A stretch of DNA of 18,629 bases from SPCO01 sp964427285 (GCA_964427285.1 CAYRTS010000060.1:1-18629); one strand, 5' to 3'. Counted from the first letter of the stretch, positions 5,094-13,638 are shown. Made by a program: numbers and translations. The notes: generated by a model from the sequence alone, not told the origin.

Positions 5094-6536
5094 ATGGCCG
5101 TCGGCTCGTCCAATGATTTCGATCTCGTCGTGCTCGGCGCCGGGACCGGCGGGTACGCCGCAGCGTTCCGGGCCGCCCAGCTTGGTTTGAAGGTTGCCCT
5201 CGTCGATGAGGACAAGATCGGCGGGACCTGCTTGCACCGGGGCTGCATCCCGACCAAGGCGCTGCTCGAATCGGCTGCCTTCGCGGACAAGGTCCGCCAC
5301 GCGAAGGACCACGGAATTACCCTGCCCGGCGAGCCGATCGTCGACTATGCGTCGATGGCTGCCCGTCGCGACGCCGTCGTGAAGCGGATGTGGACCGGCC
5401 TCAAGACCCTGATCGACAAGAACAAGGTGACCTGGGTCGCAGGACGCGGCCGCCTGGACGGCTCGGGCAAGGTCCGCGTCAGTCAGCACGGTGAAGACGG
5501 CCAGCCCGGCACGGGCGGCGAGAGGATCCTCAATGCCACGGACGTGATCCTGGCCACCGGTTCGCGGGTCAAATCGCTAACCGGGCTCATTCCGGACGGA
5601 ACCAGGATCGTGACCAGCGACGACATCCTCACGATGGACGCGCTCCCGAAGGACATCATCATCGTCGGCGCCGGCGCGGTCGGGGTCGAGTTCGCCAGCA
5701 TGTTCCACGACGTAGGCGTGAAGGTCACCCTGTTGGAGTACCTGCCCGGGATCGTCCCGCTCGAGGACGCCGAGGTGAGCAAGCTCCTCGAGCGCAGCTT
5801 CGCCAAGCGCGGCATCACGGTCATGACCAGCGCTCGCTTCGACACGGCGTCGGTCAAAGCGGACAAGACGGGCGTCAGCCTCACCGTTGGCCCGGACGGC
5901 AAGGAAGCCACCGAACTGCGCGCCGAACTCCTGCTCGTCGCGACCGGCCGCGCCGCCAACATCGAGAACATCGGGCTCGAGACCACCAAGGTCGAGACGG
6001 ATCGTGGCGTGATCAAGGTCGACGGCCGAATGCGCACCAAGGAGCCGCACGTCTATGCCGTCGGTGATGCCATCGGCGGGTTGTGGCTGGCCCATACAGC
6101 AGCCCACGAGGGCCTGATCGCGGCCCACGCGATCGCCGGCGACGCCGACGTCCACGAGATGGACTACACGAAACAGCCAAGAGCGACCTACTGCCGGCCG
6201 GAGATCGCCTCGATCGGTTTGACGGAGGCCCAGTGCGTCGCCCGCGGTCTCAGGACCCGCGTCGGCAAGGTCCCGTTCCAGGCCGTCGCCAAGGCGATCA
6301 TCGGTGGCGAGTACGAGGGGTTCGCCAAGGTCATCGAGGACGCCGACACGCACGACACGCTCGGCGTCCACATCATCGGGCCGCATGCCACCGACCTGAT
6401 CGCCGAGGCTTCGCTCGCGTTCGAACTGAACGCGACGCCGTGGGAGATCGGTCGTGCCACCCACGCGCACCCGACGCTGTCGGAGATCCTCGGTGAGGCT
6501 GCGATGGCGGTCGAAGGTCGATCGATCAACTTCTAG
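5094..6536 (+). CDS. lpdA: Dihydrolipoyl dehydrogenase (E3)
   Basis: This FAD flavoprotein reoxidises the dihydrolipoyl group of E2 and reduces NAD+ to NADH. Its 480 aa is the standard length. An N-terminal FAD motif (VVLGAGTGGYAAA) is followed by the redox disulphide in GGTCLHRGCIPTK, with C46 and C51. The CLHRGCIPTK form is common in branched-chain or Gram-positive-type E3 enzymes. A second Rossmann motif for NAD (IIIVGAGAVGVEFAS), the FAD-contact block YAVGDAIGG, and a C-terminal dimerisation domain with the catalytic pair H459 and E464 in HAHPTLSE complete it. The start ATG 5094 has a modest TGAGG about 11 nt upstream. It is first in the operon with E1 alpha, E1 beta, E2 and lipA, which fits a dedicated E3. 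All catalytic residues are present. Confidence 0.96.
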   Translation: MAVGSSNDFDLVVLGAGTGGYAAAFRAAQLGLKVALVDEDKIGGTCLHRGCIPTKALLESAAFADKVRHAKDHGITLPGEPIVDYASMAARRDAVVKRMWTGLKTLIDKNKVTWVAGRGRLDGSGKVRVSQHGEDGQPGTGGERILNATDVILATGSRVKSLTGLIPDGTRIVTSDDILTMDALPKDIIIVGAGAVGVEFASMFHDVGVKVTLLEYLPGIVPLEDAEVSKLLERSFAKRGITVMTSARFDTASVKADKTGVSLTVGPDGKEATELRAELLLVATGRAANIENIGLETTKVETDRGVIKVDGRMRTKEPHVYAVGDAIGGLWLAHTAAHEGLIAAHAIAGDADVHEMDYTKQPRATYCRPEIASIGLTEAQCVARGLRTRVGKVPFQAVAKAIIGGEYEGFAKVIEDADTHDTLGVHIIGPHATDLIAEASLAFELNATPWEIGRATHAHPTLSEILGEAAMAVEGRSINF

Positions 6537-6545
6537 CGAGTTGTC

Positions 6546-6581
6546 GCCGCGCGGCGGCGCACCCGAAGCCGCCCGGGCGGC
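6546..6581 (+). promoter_or_regulatory. GC palindromes in the lpdA-E1 alpha spacer
   Basis: The 77-nt gap holds two perfect palindromes: GCCGCGCGGC (6546-6555) and GCCGCCCGGGCGGC (6568-6581). GGCGGC (6553-6558) can also pair with GCCGCC (6568-6573) around a 9-nt loop, which excludes folding of the second palindrome. These could be a transcript-processing or partial-termination structure that sets E3 apart from E1. In such GC-rich DNA, chance is a real alternative. Confidence 0.3.
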
Positions 6582-6613
6582 AAACTGAATCCGCAGCCCT
6601 GGGAGCGAAGGCG

Positions 6614-7687
6614 TTGACCGGAAGTCGCGACTCGAAGCTCGGCCTCGGCGCAGCGGTGGGTCTGTCCGACACTGACCTGATCGCAATGTATCGCCTCGTG
6701 GCGCTGGCTCGCGCGATCGACGAACGGATGTGGATCCTGAACCGTGCCGGCCGGATCCCGTTCGTGATCAGCGGTCAGGGCCATGAGGGTGCCCAGGTCG
6801 GGATCGCCTGGGCACTCCACAAGGGCCATGACTGGATCGCGCCCTTCTACCGATCGATCGCGACATGCTTGACCTTTGGCATGAGCGCGCGCGACATCCT
6901 GACCAATCAATACGCGACGGCGGATGACCCTTCGTCAGGCGGTCGGGGCATGGCCGGCCACTACGGCAGCCCGAGGCACAACCTGCTGTCCGTCTCGTCG
7001 CCCGTGGGCACCCAATTGCTGCATGGTGTCGGCATCGCGCTTGCCGCGAAGATCCGTCGAACTGGCCAGATCGCGATGGCCATCATGGGTGAGGGCTCAT
7101 CGAACCAGGGCGATGTCCACGAGGGGCTGAACTTCGCGGCCATTCACCGGCTGCCGTTCATCTTCGTCGTCGAGAACAACGGCTACGCGATCAGCGTGCC
7201 GGCGGCTCGGCAGCTCGCGATGCCGGACGTGGCGGACCGGGCGCCCGGCTATGGCATTCCGGGCGTGGTGGTCGACGGCGGGGACGTGCTCGCCTGCTAC
7301 GCGGCGTCGCGCGAAGCCGTGGCCCGTGCGCGCGCCGGCGACGGTCCCACCCTGATCGAGGCCAAGGTGACCCGCTTGACCGGCCATTCATCCGACGACC
7401 AGGAAACCAAGTACCGCTCGGCCGAGGAGCTCGCCGCCGAGCGCGGACACGACGCCCTGCCACGGTTCCGCGAGCAACTCCGCGGCGCCCGCGTGCTCAC
7501 CGATGAAATTGCTGAGCGTCTGGCGGCGGAGATCACGGCCGAGGTCGAGGATGCGACTGAGTACGCGGAGGCCCAGCCGGCACCCGACCTGGCGAGCGCC
7601 ACCCGCTTCGTTTACGCCGAAGCCGGCGAGGCCGGCGGGGACGGCGAGACGGCGGGGACCACCGAGAGCGCCGGAACCAGCGACTGA
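6614..7687 (+). CDS. bkdA1: 2-oxoacid dehydrogenase E1 component, alpha subunit (branched-chain type)
   Basis: The alpha subunit of the thiamine-diphosphate decarboxylase removes CO2 from a 2-oxoacid and, with the beta subunit, loads the acyl group on E2 lipoate. It is 357 aa from TTG 6614, with GGGAG about 9 nt upstream; GTG 6656 is a fallback start. The ThDP/Mg motif runs from GEGSSNQGDVHEG (159-171) to the paired Asn at 188-189 in VENNGYAIS. The active-site loop reads GHSSDDQETKYRS (His258), closer to branched-chain 2-oxoacid E1 (HSSDD...YR) than to pyruvate E1. The last 30 or so residues are an acidic, Gly/Glu/Thr-rich tail beyond the usual domain, probably disordered. Its stop overlaps the beta-subunit start as TGATG. 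Substrate preference is inferred from motifs; pyruvate remains possible. Confidence 0.92.
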   Translation: MTGSRDSKLGLGAAVGLSDTDLIAMYRLVALARAIDERMWILNRAGRIPFVISGQGHEGAQVGIAWALHKGHDWIAPFYRSIATCLTFGMSARDILTNQYATADDPSSGGRGMAGHYGSPRHNLLSVSSPVGTQLLHGVGIALAAKIRRTGQIAMAIMGEGSSNQGDVHEGLNFAAIHRLPFIFVVENNGYAISVPAARQLAMPDVADRAPGYGIPGVVVDGGDVLACYAASREAVARARAGDGPTLIEAKVTRLTGHSSDDQETKYRSAEELAAERGHDALPRFREQLRGARVLTDEIAERLAAEITAEVEDATEYAEAQPAPDLASATRFVYAEAGEAGGDGETAGTTESAGTSD

Positions 7688-8670
7688 TGCCGCCCCGCAC
7701 GTTCATCGACGCCATCCGCGAGACCCTCGCCGACGAGATGCGCCGAGATCCCAGCATGATCGTCCTGGGCGAGGACGTCGGCAAGAAGGGCGGCGTCTTC
7801 CTGGCCACCGACGGCCTGTGGGCCGAATTCGGCGATGACCGGGTCATCGACACGCCCCTGACCGAATCGATGATCGTCGGCGCCTCGATCGGGGCCGCCC
7901 TCAACGGCCTGCATCCGGTCTGCGAGATCCAGTTCGCCGACTTCATCTTCCCGGCCTTCAATCAGATCGTGTCCGAGGCGGCGCGGATGCGCTACCGCTC
8001 CAACAATGGCTTCAGCGTCCCGCTGACGATCCGGGCGCCGTACGGTGGCGGCGTCCATGGCGCGCTCTACCATTCGCAATCGGTCGAGGCGTTCTTCACC
8101 CATGTGCCCGGGCTCAAGGTGGTCATTCCGTCTACGCCGTACGACGCGCGCGGGCTCCTGCGGTCGTCCATCCGCGACCCGGATCCGGTGCTCTTCTTCG
8201 AGCACAAGAAGATGTATCGATCCGTACGCGGCGATGTCCCGGACACGGACTACAGCGTGCCGCTCGGGGTGGCCGCGATCACCCACCCCGGGACCCAGGT
8301 CACCGTTGTCGCCTACGGGCTGATGGCCCACTACGCCCTCGAAGCCGCCGATCGGGTGGCCGAGGAAGGGATCAGCGCCGAGGTGGTCGACCTTCGCACG
8401 CTCCGCCCGCTCGACACCGAGACTCTGCTCGACTCCGTCCGCAAGACCGGCAAGTGCCTGGTCGTCTACGAGGACAACAAGTTCGGCGGCTACGGCGCGG
8501 AAGTCGCCGCGATCGTTGCCGAGGAGGCGTTCGACTACCTCGATGGCCCGGTGACCCGCGTCGCCGGCCCCGAGGTGCCGGCCATCCCCTACAACCAGGT
8601 CCTGGAGGACTGGTTCATGGTCAACCCCGACAGGATCGCGGACGGGATTCGAACGCTGGCAGCCTACTGA
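7687..8670 (+). CDS. bkdA2: 2-oxoacid dehydrogenase E1 component, beta subunit (branched-chain type)
   Basis: This 327-aa subunit pairs with the alpha subunit to form the heterotetrameric E1 and supplies the glutamate that activates thiamine diphosphate (E60 in TPLTES). Family blocks are VLGEDVGKKGGVF near the start, GLHPVCEIQFADFIFPAFNQ, the RAPYGGGVHGALYHSQS loop, GLKVVIPSTPYDARGLL, and the C-terminal transketolase domain beginning near VTVVAYGLMAH and containing EVVDLRTLRPLD. It closes with PYNQVLEDWFMVNPDRI. The ATG shares its A with the upstream TGA, so the two subunits are made in step. The gene is complete and the motifs are intact. The next gene, E2, normally follows at once. Here it is 786 nt away. 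Confidence 0.94.
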   Translation: MPPRTFIDAIRETLADEMRRDPSMIVLGEDVGKKGGVFLATDGLWAEFGDDRVIDTPLTESMIVGASIGAALNGLHPVCEIQFADFIFPAFNQIVSEAARMRYRSNNGFSVPLTIRAPYGGGVHGALYHSQSVEAFFTHVPGLKVVIPSTPYDARGLLRSSIRDPDPVLFFEHKKMYRSVRGDVPDTDYSVPLGVAAITHPGTQVTVVAYGLMAHYALEAADRVAEEGISAEVVDLRTLRPLDTETLLDSVRKTGKCLVVYEDNKFGGYGAEVAAIVAEEAFDYLDGPVTRVAGPEVPAIPYNQVLEDWFMVNPDRIADGIRTLAAY

Positions 8671-8689
8671 CGCCCCGAAGGAGGACCCC

Positions 8690-8970
8690 GTGCCCCGCGA
8701 GCGCCACGACCCGACCCCAGAAGCCCAAAGCCGAGTTCGCCACCCTCGATCGCCGCCTGCGCGAAATCCTGGAGCCGCTGCGGGAGCGAGCGCGAGTCGA
8801 TGTCGCCCGAGCTGCGCCGCCGCATGCAGGGCAAGTCCTGCTTCAACTTCACGACCGTCGACGAACCCCTCTTCGCCGAACTCGCCTGCGTCGTCGAGGC
8901 GGGGCTCGACGGATACCCGAAACTCGCCGGCGAGGTCCCCAATCAACAGCGTCCGGCGAGATCACGCTGA
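8690..8970 (+). pseudogene. Frameshifted and internally shortened gene of a conserved small-protein family
   Basis: A strong AAGGAGG (8678-8684) sits 5 nt before GTG 8690, as for a real gene. The reading then breaks. From about 8721 a second frame reads KAEFATLDRRLREILEPL. From 8800 the third frame reads MSPELRRRMQGKSCFNF, then TTVDEPLFAELACVVEAGLDGY, and stops at 8968-8970. I recall an uncharacterised family of about 120-130 aa. It has an N-terminal FATLKAILKPY-like helix and a C-terminal SPELKKRMQGKSCFNFK...LFAELAALTKAGFERF block, with about 60 residues between them. Those residues are missing here. Two frame changes plus an internal deletion point to a dead gene. Alternatively, the 56-aa C-terminal frame from ATG 8800 could be expressed alone. 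The family identity is from memory only. Confidence 0.55.
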
Positions 8971-8999
8971 GTGACCCCGATGTGTGATCGGATTGATCC

Positions 9000-9206
9000 T
9001 TGGAGGCATTCCCTCAGGATGTGTCGCGCTGCGCCATCGTCGCCACCAGTGGCATCGCGGGGGATCGCGCTGTCGGAGACGCGGCGGCTGGGCTCCAGAT
9101 CGTGGTGCGTGGAGGCTACTTCTCGTCCGGCGATCGGATGTCCGTCCTCCAGACACGGAACGGAACGCCGGCGGACTACGCCTTCAGCATCGTCGCCTAC
9201 TGCTGA
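9000..9206 (+). pseudogene. Doubtful 68-aa frame, possible remnant of an exported protein
   Basis: The frame from TTG 9000 to a TGA ending at 9206 has a protein-like second half (about VVRGGYFSSGDRMSV, then GTPADYAFSIVAYC). That pattern resembles the last beta-strands of secreted bacterial domains. There is no Shine-Dalgarno site, signal peptide or recognisable family, and the region upstream is broken. I treat it as a possible C-terminal scrap of a lost gene, or chance. Confidence 0.2.
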
Positions 9207-9456
9207 ATCATCGTCGCCCGAGGGCCGCGAGCCTCCGCCCGATCTAGCGGTTGGGGGGCGTCCTCCGTCGTCTCGAACTCTCATCCATGCTTCAAGTCGC
9301 CACGTCCCACGGGCGCGTCCTCACCGGCACTCGAGCCGTTCTGGCCGCCGGAAGCCCGGTGCCTGTCGCGTCGCGTCGCCGCCCCCACCAACGCGCCCCG
9401 CGCCCGATCGCCAGATGGGCGACACTAGCGCTCCAAGCCAGCGGAGGACTGCAAAC

Positions 9457-10926
9457 GTGGCCAAGGTGACGATGCCCCAGCTCGGCGAGAGCGTGGCCGA
9501 GGGGACGATCGGGAAGTGGCTCAAGCAACCGGGCGACCATGTCGACAAGTTCGAGCCGCTCGTTGAAGTGATCACGGACAAGGTCAACGCAGAGGTTCCA
9601 TCCCCCTTCGAGGGGATCCTCCGCGAGATCCTGGCGGCGGAGGGTGCGACGGTCCCCAATAACGCCGAGATCGCCGTGATCGAGACGGCCGACGAAGCCG
9701 GAAGCACACAAACGACGCCAGCGCCGGCCGCACCGATGATGGGTGAAACCACGGCCGCGCCCGCGGAGCCAGCGCAGCCCTCGGCCGCATCGCCAGGTGC
9801 TCCGACGCCGGTCGCTGCGCCCGTCGCCGCGCAACCGGCGATGGCCTCCGTTCCGCGTTCGCCCGCGGTTTCGGGCGCCCCGGCCGGTGACGCCGATCCG
9901 GACGCCCGAATGACCCCGGCGGTCCGCCGGCTCCTGCGCGAACACGACCTGTCGGCCGTCCAGATCAGGGGCACCGGCGGTGCCGGACGAATCACCCGCG
10001 AGGACGTGATCAAGGTCGTGGAATCGATCCGCGTCAGCGCGATCGGCGCTCCCGCGCCCGCCACCACCGCGCCCGGTGCCACCTCCGCGCCAGCCCTGTC
10101 GCCGGCCGCCGCTCCCACGCCAACCAGGCCAGCCGCGGCGCCGGCCACCTCGACGAGCACGCGGGCCGTCGGCAGCACGACACCTGCCGCGGGCAGCCGC
10201 ATCGTGTTTCCTGATGGCGCAGACGAGGTGCTCGTTCCGCTGACCCGGATGCGCAAGGGGATCGCAGCCCAGATGACCCGTGCGCTCGCCGTCCCGCACG
10301 CCTACGTCCACATGGAGGTCGATGCCAGCGGCCTCGTGCGGGCCCGCGAAAAAGCGAAGCGCGACTACCAGGCCCGCGAGGGGATCTCGCTCAGTTATGT
10401 CCCGTTCGTCATCAAGGCCGCCGTCGACGCGTTGCGGCGCTTTCCAACGTTCAACGCCCACTGGACCGATGCCGGCCTTCTCGCCAAGCGGCGCATCCAC
10501 ATGGGCGTGGCGGTCGCCGTCGACGACGGGCTGCTGGTCCCGGTGGTCCGCGACGTCGACCAGCTGTCGATCAGTGGCCTGAACCGGGCCATCGCGGAGG
10601 TCGCCGAGCGTGCCCGGGCCGGCAAGCTGCGCATCGACGACTACGGCGGCAGCACGTTCACCCTCGACAACACCGGCTGGTTCGGCTCCAACCTGACGAT
10701 GCCGATCATCAACGTGCCCGAGGTCGCCATCCTGACCATGGAGGCGATCACCAAACGGCCGGTCGTTCGCGAGACGCCCGAGGGCGACGTGATCGCCATC
10801 CGCCCGATCATGAACATGGTCATCGCCATCGACCACCGAGCCAACGATGGCGCCGGCGCGGCCGACTTCCTGAGGGCGATCAAATCCGCGCTCGAAGCTG
10901 TCGGGCCGGAGACGCCGGTCTACTGA
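9457..10926 (+). CDS. bkdB: 2-oxoacid dehydrogenase E2, dihydrolipoamide acyltransferase
   Basis: E2 forms the core of the complex and moves the acyl group from its lipoyl arm to coenzyme A. It is 489 aa from GTG 9457, with GGAGG 9 nt upstream. The open frame runs back to 8971, but that part has no domain and crosses the interruption. The single lipoyl domain (1-80) has its modified lysine at K42 in EVITDKVNAEVPSP, the branched-chain-like form. An Ala/Pro/Thr linker leads to the E1/E3-binding domain (about 149-192, MTPAVRRLLREHDL...GTGGAGRITREDV). A second Ala/Pro linker precedes the catalytic domain (about 260-489), with STFTLDNTGWFGSN, PIINVPEVAIL, and the active site DHRANDG with H460 and D464. 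lipA follows after 2 nt. Confidence 0.95.
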   Translation: MAKVTMPQLGESVAEGTIGKWLKQPGDHVDKFEPLVEVITDKVNAEVPSPFEGILREILAAEGATVPNNAEIAVIETADEAGSTQTTPAPAAPMMGETTAAPAEPAQPSAASPGAPTPVAAPVAAQPAMASVPRSPAVSGAPAGDADPDARMTPAVRRLLREHDLSAVQIRGTGGAGRITREDVIKVVESIRVSAIGAPAPATTAPGATSAPALSPAAAPTPTRPAAAPATSTSTRAVGSTTPAAGSRIVFPDGADEVLVPLTRMRKGIAAQMTRALAVPHAYVHMEVDASGLVRAREKAKRDYQAREGISLSYVPFVIKAAVDALRRFPTFNAHWTDAGLLAKRRIHMGVAVAVDDGLLVPVVRDVDQLSISGLNRAIAEVAERARAGKLRIDDYGGSTFTLDNTGWFGSNLTMPIINVPEVAILTMEAITKRPVVRETPEGDVIAIRPIMNMVIAIDHRANDGAGAADFLRAIKSALEAVGPETPVY

Positions 10927-10928
10927 CC

Positions 10929-11915
10929 ATGGCTCGCGAACTCGCGATGTTCAGCGCGACCGAGACGCCCGACCCGTCGATGGCGCCGCGCCGCCACCCC
11001 GACTGGATCCGGGCACGGATGCCGTCCGGAGACAACTACCACGACCTCAAGGGCATGCTCCGCGGCCTGAACCTCAACACAGTCTGCGAGGAGGCTCGCT
11101 GTCCGAACATTGGGGAGTGCTGGGATCAGCGCACCGCCACGATCATGATCCTGGGCGACACCTGCACCCGGGCCTGTGGGTTTTGCGCGATCAAGACCGG
11201 CCGACCCACCTGGTTCGATGCCGATGAGCCGCGCCGTGTCGCCGAGGCGATCGGGACGCTTGGCCTGGAGCACGTCGTGGTCACCAGCGTCGCCCGTGAC
11301 GACCTGCCCGACGGTGGCGCGAGCGTCTTCGCGGAGACGATCCGCCAGATGCGCGCGACCTCGCCCGACATGGGGATCGAGGTCCTGATCCCGGATTTCA
11401 ACGGGAACGCGACGTCCCTGCGGGTCGTGATGGACGCCAGGCCGGACATCCTCAACCACAACCTGGAGACCGTGCGGCGGCTCCAGAAACCGGTCCGCAA
11501 GCGAGCTCGCTGGGATCGGAGCCTCGGCGTCCTCGGTCACGCCAGGTCGATGGCCCGTGAGATCGGCTACCCGGTCCATACCAAGAGCTCATTGATGGTC
11601 GGTCTCGGCGAGGAGCGGGCCGAACTCCACGAAGCCTTTGTCGCGCTGCGCGAGGTCGACTGCGACATCCTGACGATCGGCCAATACCTGCGTCCCTCGC
11701 TCGACCACCTGCCCCTGGAGCGCTACTACCACCCGAACGAGTTCGCCGAGATGAAAACCGAGGCCCTGGCGCTCGGGTTCAAGCATGTCGAATCCGGCCC
11801 ACTGGTCCGTTCGAGCTACCACGCGCGCGACCAGGTGCCCGGCGCCGAGCTGCGCCGGCTGCGACGACAGGCCACGATCGATGCCGAGGGCCGGATCGTC
11901 CCGCTGGCGGGCTGA
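10929..11915 (+). CDS. lipA: Lipoyl synthase LipA
   Basis: This radical-SAM enzyme inserts two sulphur atoms into the octanoyl group bound to E2-type lipoyl domains. It is 328 aa, a typical length. The auxiliary cluster ligands are C53, C58 and C64 (CEEARCPNIGEC). The SAM cluster motif is CTRACGFC (C79, C83, C86). The C-terminal RSSYHA supplies the conserved serine ligand near 295-296. VVVTSVARDDLPDGGA, DILNHNLETV and KSSLMVGLGE are also characteristic. It starts 2 nt after the E2 stop, so cofactor maturation is tied to production of the protein that needs it. No octanoyltransferase (LipB) or lipoate ligase is in the window, so that step must be encoded elsewhere. Confidence 0.97.
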   Translation: MARELAMFSATETPDPSMAPRRHPDWIRARMPSGDNYHDLKGMLRGLNLNTVCEEARCPNIGECWDQRTATIMILGDTCTRACGFCAIKTGRPTWFDADEPRRVAEAIGTLGLEHVVVTSVARDDLPDGGASVFAETIRQMRATSPDMGIEVLIPDFNGNATSLRVVMDARPDILNHNLETVRRLQKPVRKRARWDRSLGVLGHARSMAREIGYPVHTKSSLMVGLGEERAELHEAFVALREVDCDILTIGQYLRPSLDHLPLERYYHPNEFAEMKTEALALGFKHVESGPLVRSSYHARDQVPGAELRRLRRQATIDAEGRIVPLAG

Positions 11916-11927
11916 CTTCGCTCTCGG

Positions 11928-13559
11928 ATGAGCGCTGAATCTGAACCGCGCGTCAGCGTCGATTTCGAACCGGTCCTCCTCGGTCGGCGGAGCCGGCGGA
12001 CCGATCCCATCGTCGCTGGCCTGGTGGCGGTCGTCGTCGCGTTGACATTGGCCATTGCCAAGCCGTGGGGGGTCGACGATGTCGCGATCGGTCAGGTCCC
12101 CGCAACCGCTTCGCCGCCCGCTTCGCCGCTGCCATCGCCGTCCGGCCCGCCGTCCAGCCTGGCTGCCTCGCTTGCCGGGTTGCCCGCGGAGGTGCCGCCG
12201 CCGACCTGGTCCGCCATCGTGCCGGCGATCTCGCGTCGTCAGGTGTGGGGCGTTCGAACGATCGTCATCCCGCCTGCCGTGGAGGTTTCGCCTGGTGCGC
12301 CGCCCTATGCCGAGCGGTGGTTCTCGGTCGCGCCGTCCGGCACTGGCGGACGGAACGTCGTCGTCGACACGAGCGGAGCCGCGATCGTCGCGCTCGGCGT
12401 CACGACTCCGCGCGAGGAGACACCGCTGGCGGTGAGAGTCTGGCGGTACCACGTGGGTGGCGAACTCGAATGGATCGACGCACAACCGCTCAACGGGGAC
12501 CCGGCTCAGGGTGCCTACCTGTTCGTGCGCGCGCCTGGGGCGGCAGATGGAGCCGCTCCACCCGCGAAGACCGCCTTCTGGGAGCCTGGCCGATATCGAG
12601 TCGATGTCCTCGTTGGCGACGGCATCAGGCGAATCGAGATCGAGATCGTGAACCGGTCCGGGTTCGTGCCCGATGCCGAGCCATGGAATCGATCGTCGCC
12701 GTCGAGCTTCCCGGAAGGCGGATTGCCGCTTGGGGCGCTACCGGTCGGCTTTTTCGCGGTCGTCGATGATGACCTCATTTCGCTCGACTCCACGCCAGGC
12801 GCGGCGCTCGACGAGACCGGTGCGTGGCTCGACATCGACCGGGAGCCGCCTGACGGATTGTCCCGATCATTCACTGCCCGGACGTATCAGCCCGCGGCGA
12901 GCTGGCTCAGCGTCATCCTCCCGCCCACGTCCCTGGTCCGGTCGGCCAGTCTCCGCCAACTGGCGCCGCATGGCGGGCCCATCCAGTATCTGGGCGAGGG
13001 GTCGCTCGGCCGCGTGCCGGTCGTTGGGTTCCGGCCCGCCGGCGGCGGCACGTGGCCTCCGGGTGTCTACGCGCTGACCGTCGATTGGCTGGACGGCGCC
13101 AGGGAGCGGGAGGGGACCTGGCATGTCGAGCTGCTGCCGGGACCCCTTCGCGAGGAGCCCGTTCTGTTGACGGCGACGCGCACCTGGGCTCGCCACGTCG
13201 GCTCGAGCGGCATCCTCCTCGGCACCCCTGAGAACTGGGCGCTCTACGAGGGGTTCGACGGGTCGAACGTGATCGGTTGCGGCAAGACCGGCGTCCGCGG
13301 GCGACCGACCGTGATCGGGTTTGTCGGGCCGGGCGACGCGGTGCTGACCCCGGTGAGCTCGACGATGCTGTTCCCATTCTCCGATGCGGGGCCACTGCCG
13401 CTCCTGACCGCGTCCGGCTCGGTCCCGGGCCTGACGATCGTGGCCCCGGTGCTCACGGCGGCGTTCGGCGGCCCGGCATCATACGGATTCCGGGCCGGGA
13501 GGACGGACGCTGCGCCGGGCTATACGGTCTGCATCGGGCTGGTCGCCCCGGCGGGCTGA
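11928..13559 (+). CDS. Large single-helix extracytoplasmic protein of unknown function
   Basis: This 543-aa protein starts at ATG 11928, 12 nt after lipA and with no clear Shine-Dalgarno site. A short N-terminus containing RRSRR precedes one hydrophobic helix (about 28-45), which suggests an inside-to-outside anchor or uncleaved signal. A Pro/Ser/Ala-rich stalk (about 57-95) follows, then about 440 residues that look beta-rich, with segments such as GRYRVDVLVGDG and WPPGVYALTVDWLDG reminiscent of Ig-like or sugar-binding sandwiches. There are only two cysteines, C451 and C535, both on the outside and able to form one disulphide. I recognise no catalytic motif or named family. The closeness to lipA suggests co-transcription, but a functional link is not evident. 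An adhesin, envelope or sensor role would be guesswork. Confidence 0.8.
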   Translation: MSAESEPRVSVDFEPVLLGRRSRRTDPIVAGLVAVVVALTLAIAKPWGVDDVAIGQVPATASPPASPLPSPSGPPSSLAASLAGLPAEVPPPTWSAIVPAISRRQVWGVRTIVIPPAVEVSPGAPPYAERWFSVAPSGTGGRNVVVDTSGAAIVALGVTTPREETPLAVRVWRYHVGGELEWIDAQPLNGDPAQGAYLFVRAPGAADGAAPPAKTAFWEPGRYRVDVLVGDGIRRIEIEIVNRSGFVPDAEPWNRSSPSSFPEGGLPLGALPVGFFAVVDDDLISLDSTPGAALDETGAWLDIDREPPDGLSRSFTARTYQPAASWLSVILPPTSLVRSASLRQLAPHGGPIQYLGEGSLGRVPVVGFRPAGGGTWPPGVYALTVDWLDGAREREGTWHVELLPGPLREEPVLLTATRTWARHVGSSGILLGTPENWALYEGFDGSNVIGCGKTGVRGRPTVIGFVGPGDAVLTPVSSTMLFPFSDAGPLPLLTASGSVPGLTIVAPVLTAAFGGPASYGFRAGRTDAAPGYTVCIGLVAPAG

Positions 13560-13638
13560 ACGACCCCGTTTGGCGGCCCGGACGGGGTCGGGCGGACCGG
13601 ACCGGCCCGCGGCGGCCGGCTGTACGCCCGGAGTCCGC

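Larger units (their letters stand above)
8671..9456 (+). other. 786-nt interruption between E1 beta and E2
   Basis: The rest of the operon has short gaps or overlaps, but this segment carries no intact conserved gene. It contains a frameshifted relict (8690-8970), a doubtful 68-aa frame (9000-9206) and about 240 nt in which I recognise nothing before the E2 Shine-Dalgarno GGAGG (9443-9447). It looks like a degraded insertion or a lost gene. Confidence 0.6.

Noticed and set aside
7612..8946. 444-aa open frame on the minus strand
   Set aside because: It covers the complete E1 beta gene in antisense. No family features.
8971..9456. 162-residue N-terminal extension of E2
   Set aside because: The extension has no lipoyl-like sequence and is Arg/Ser/Pro-rich. 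The lipoyl domain begins exactly at GTG 9457, which has a good Shine-Dalgarno site.
9292..10836. 514-aa open frame on the minus strand
   Set aside because: It is the mirror of the E2 gene, whose domains and catalytic residues are complete on the plus strand.
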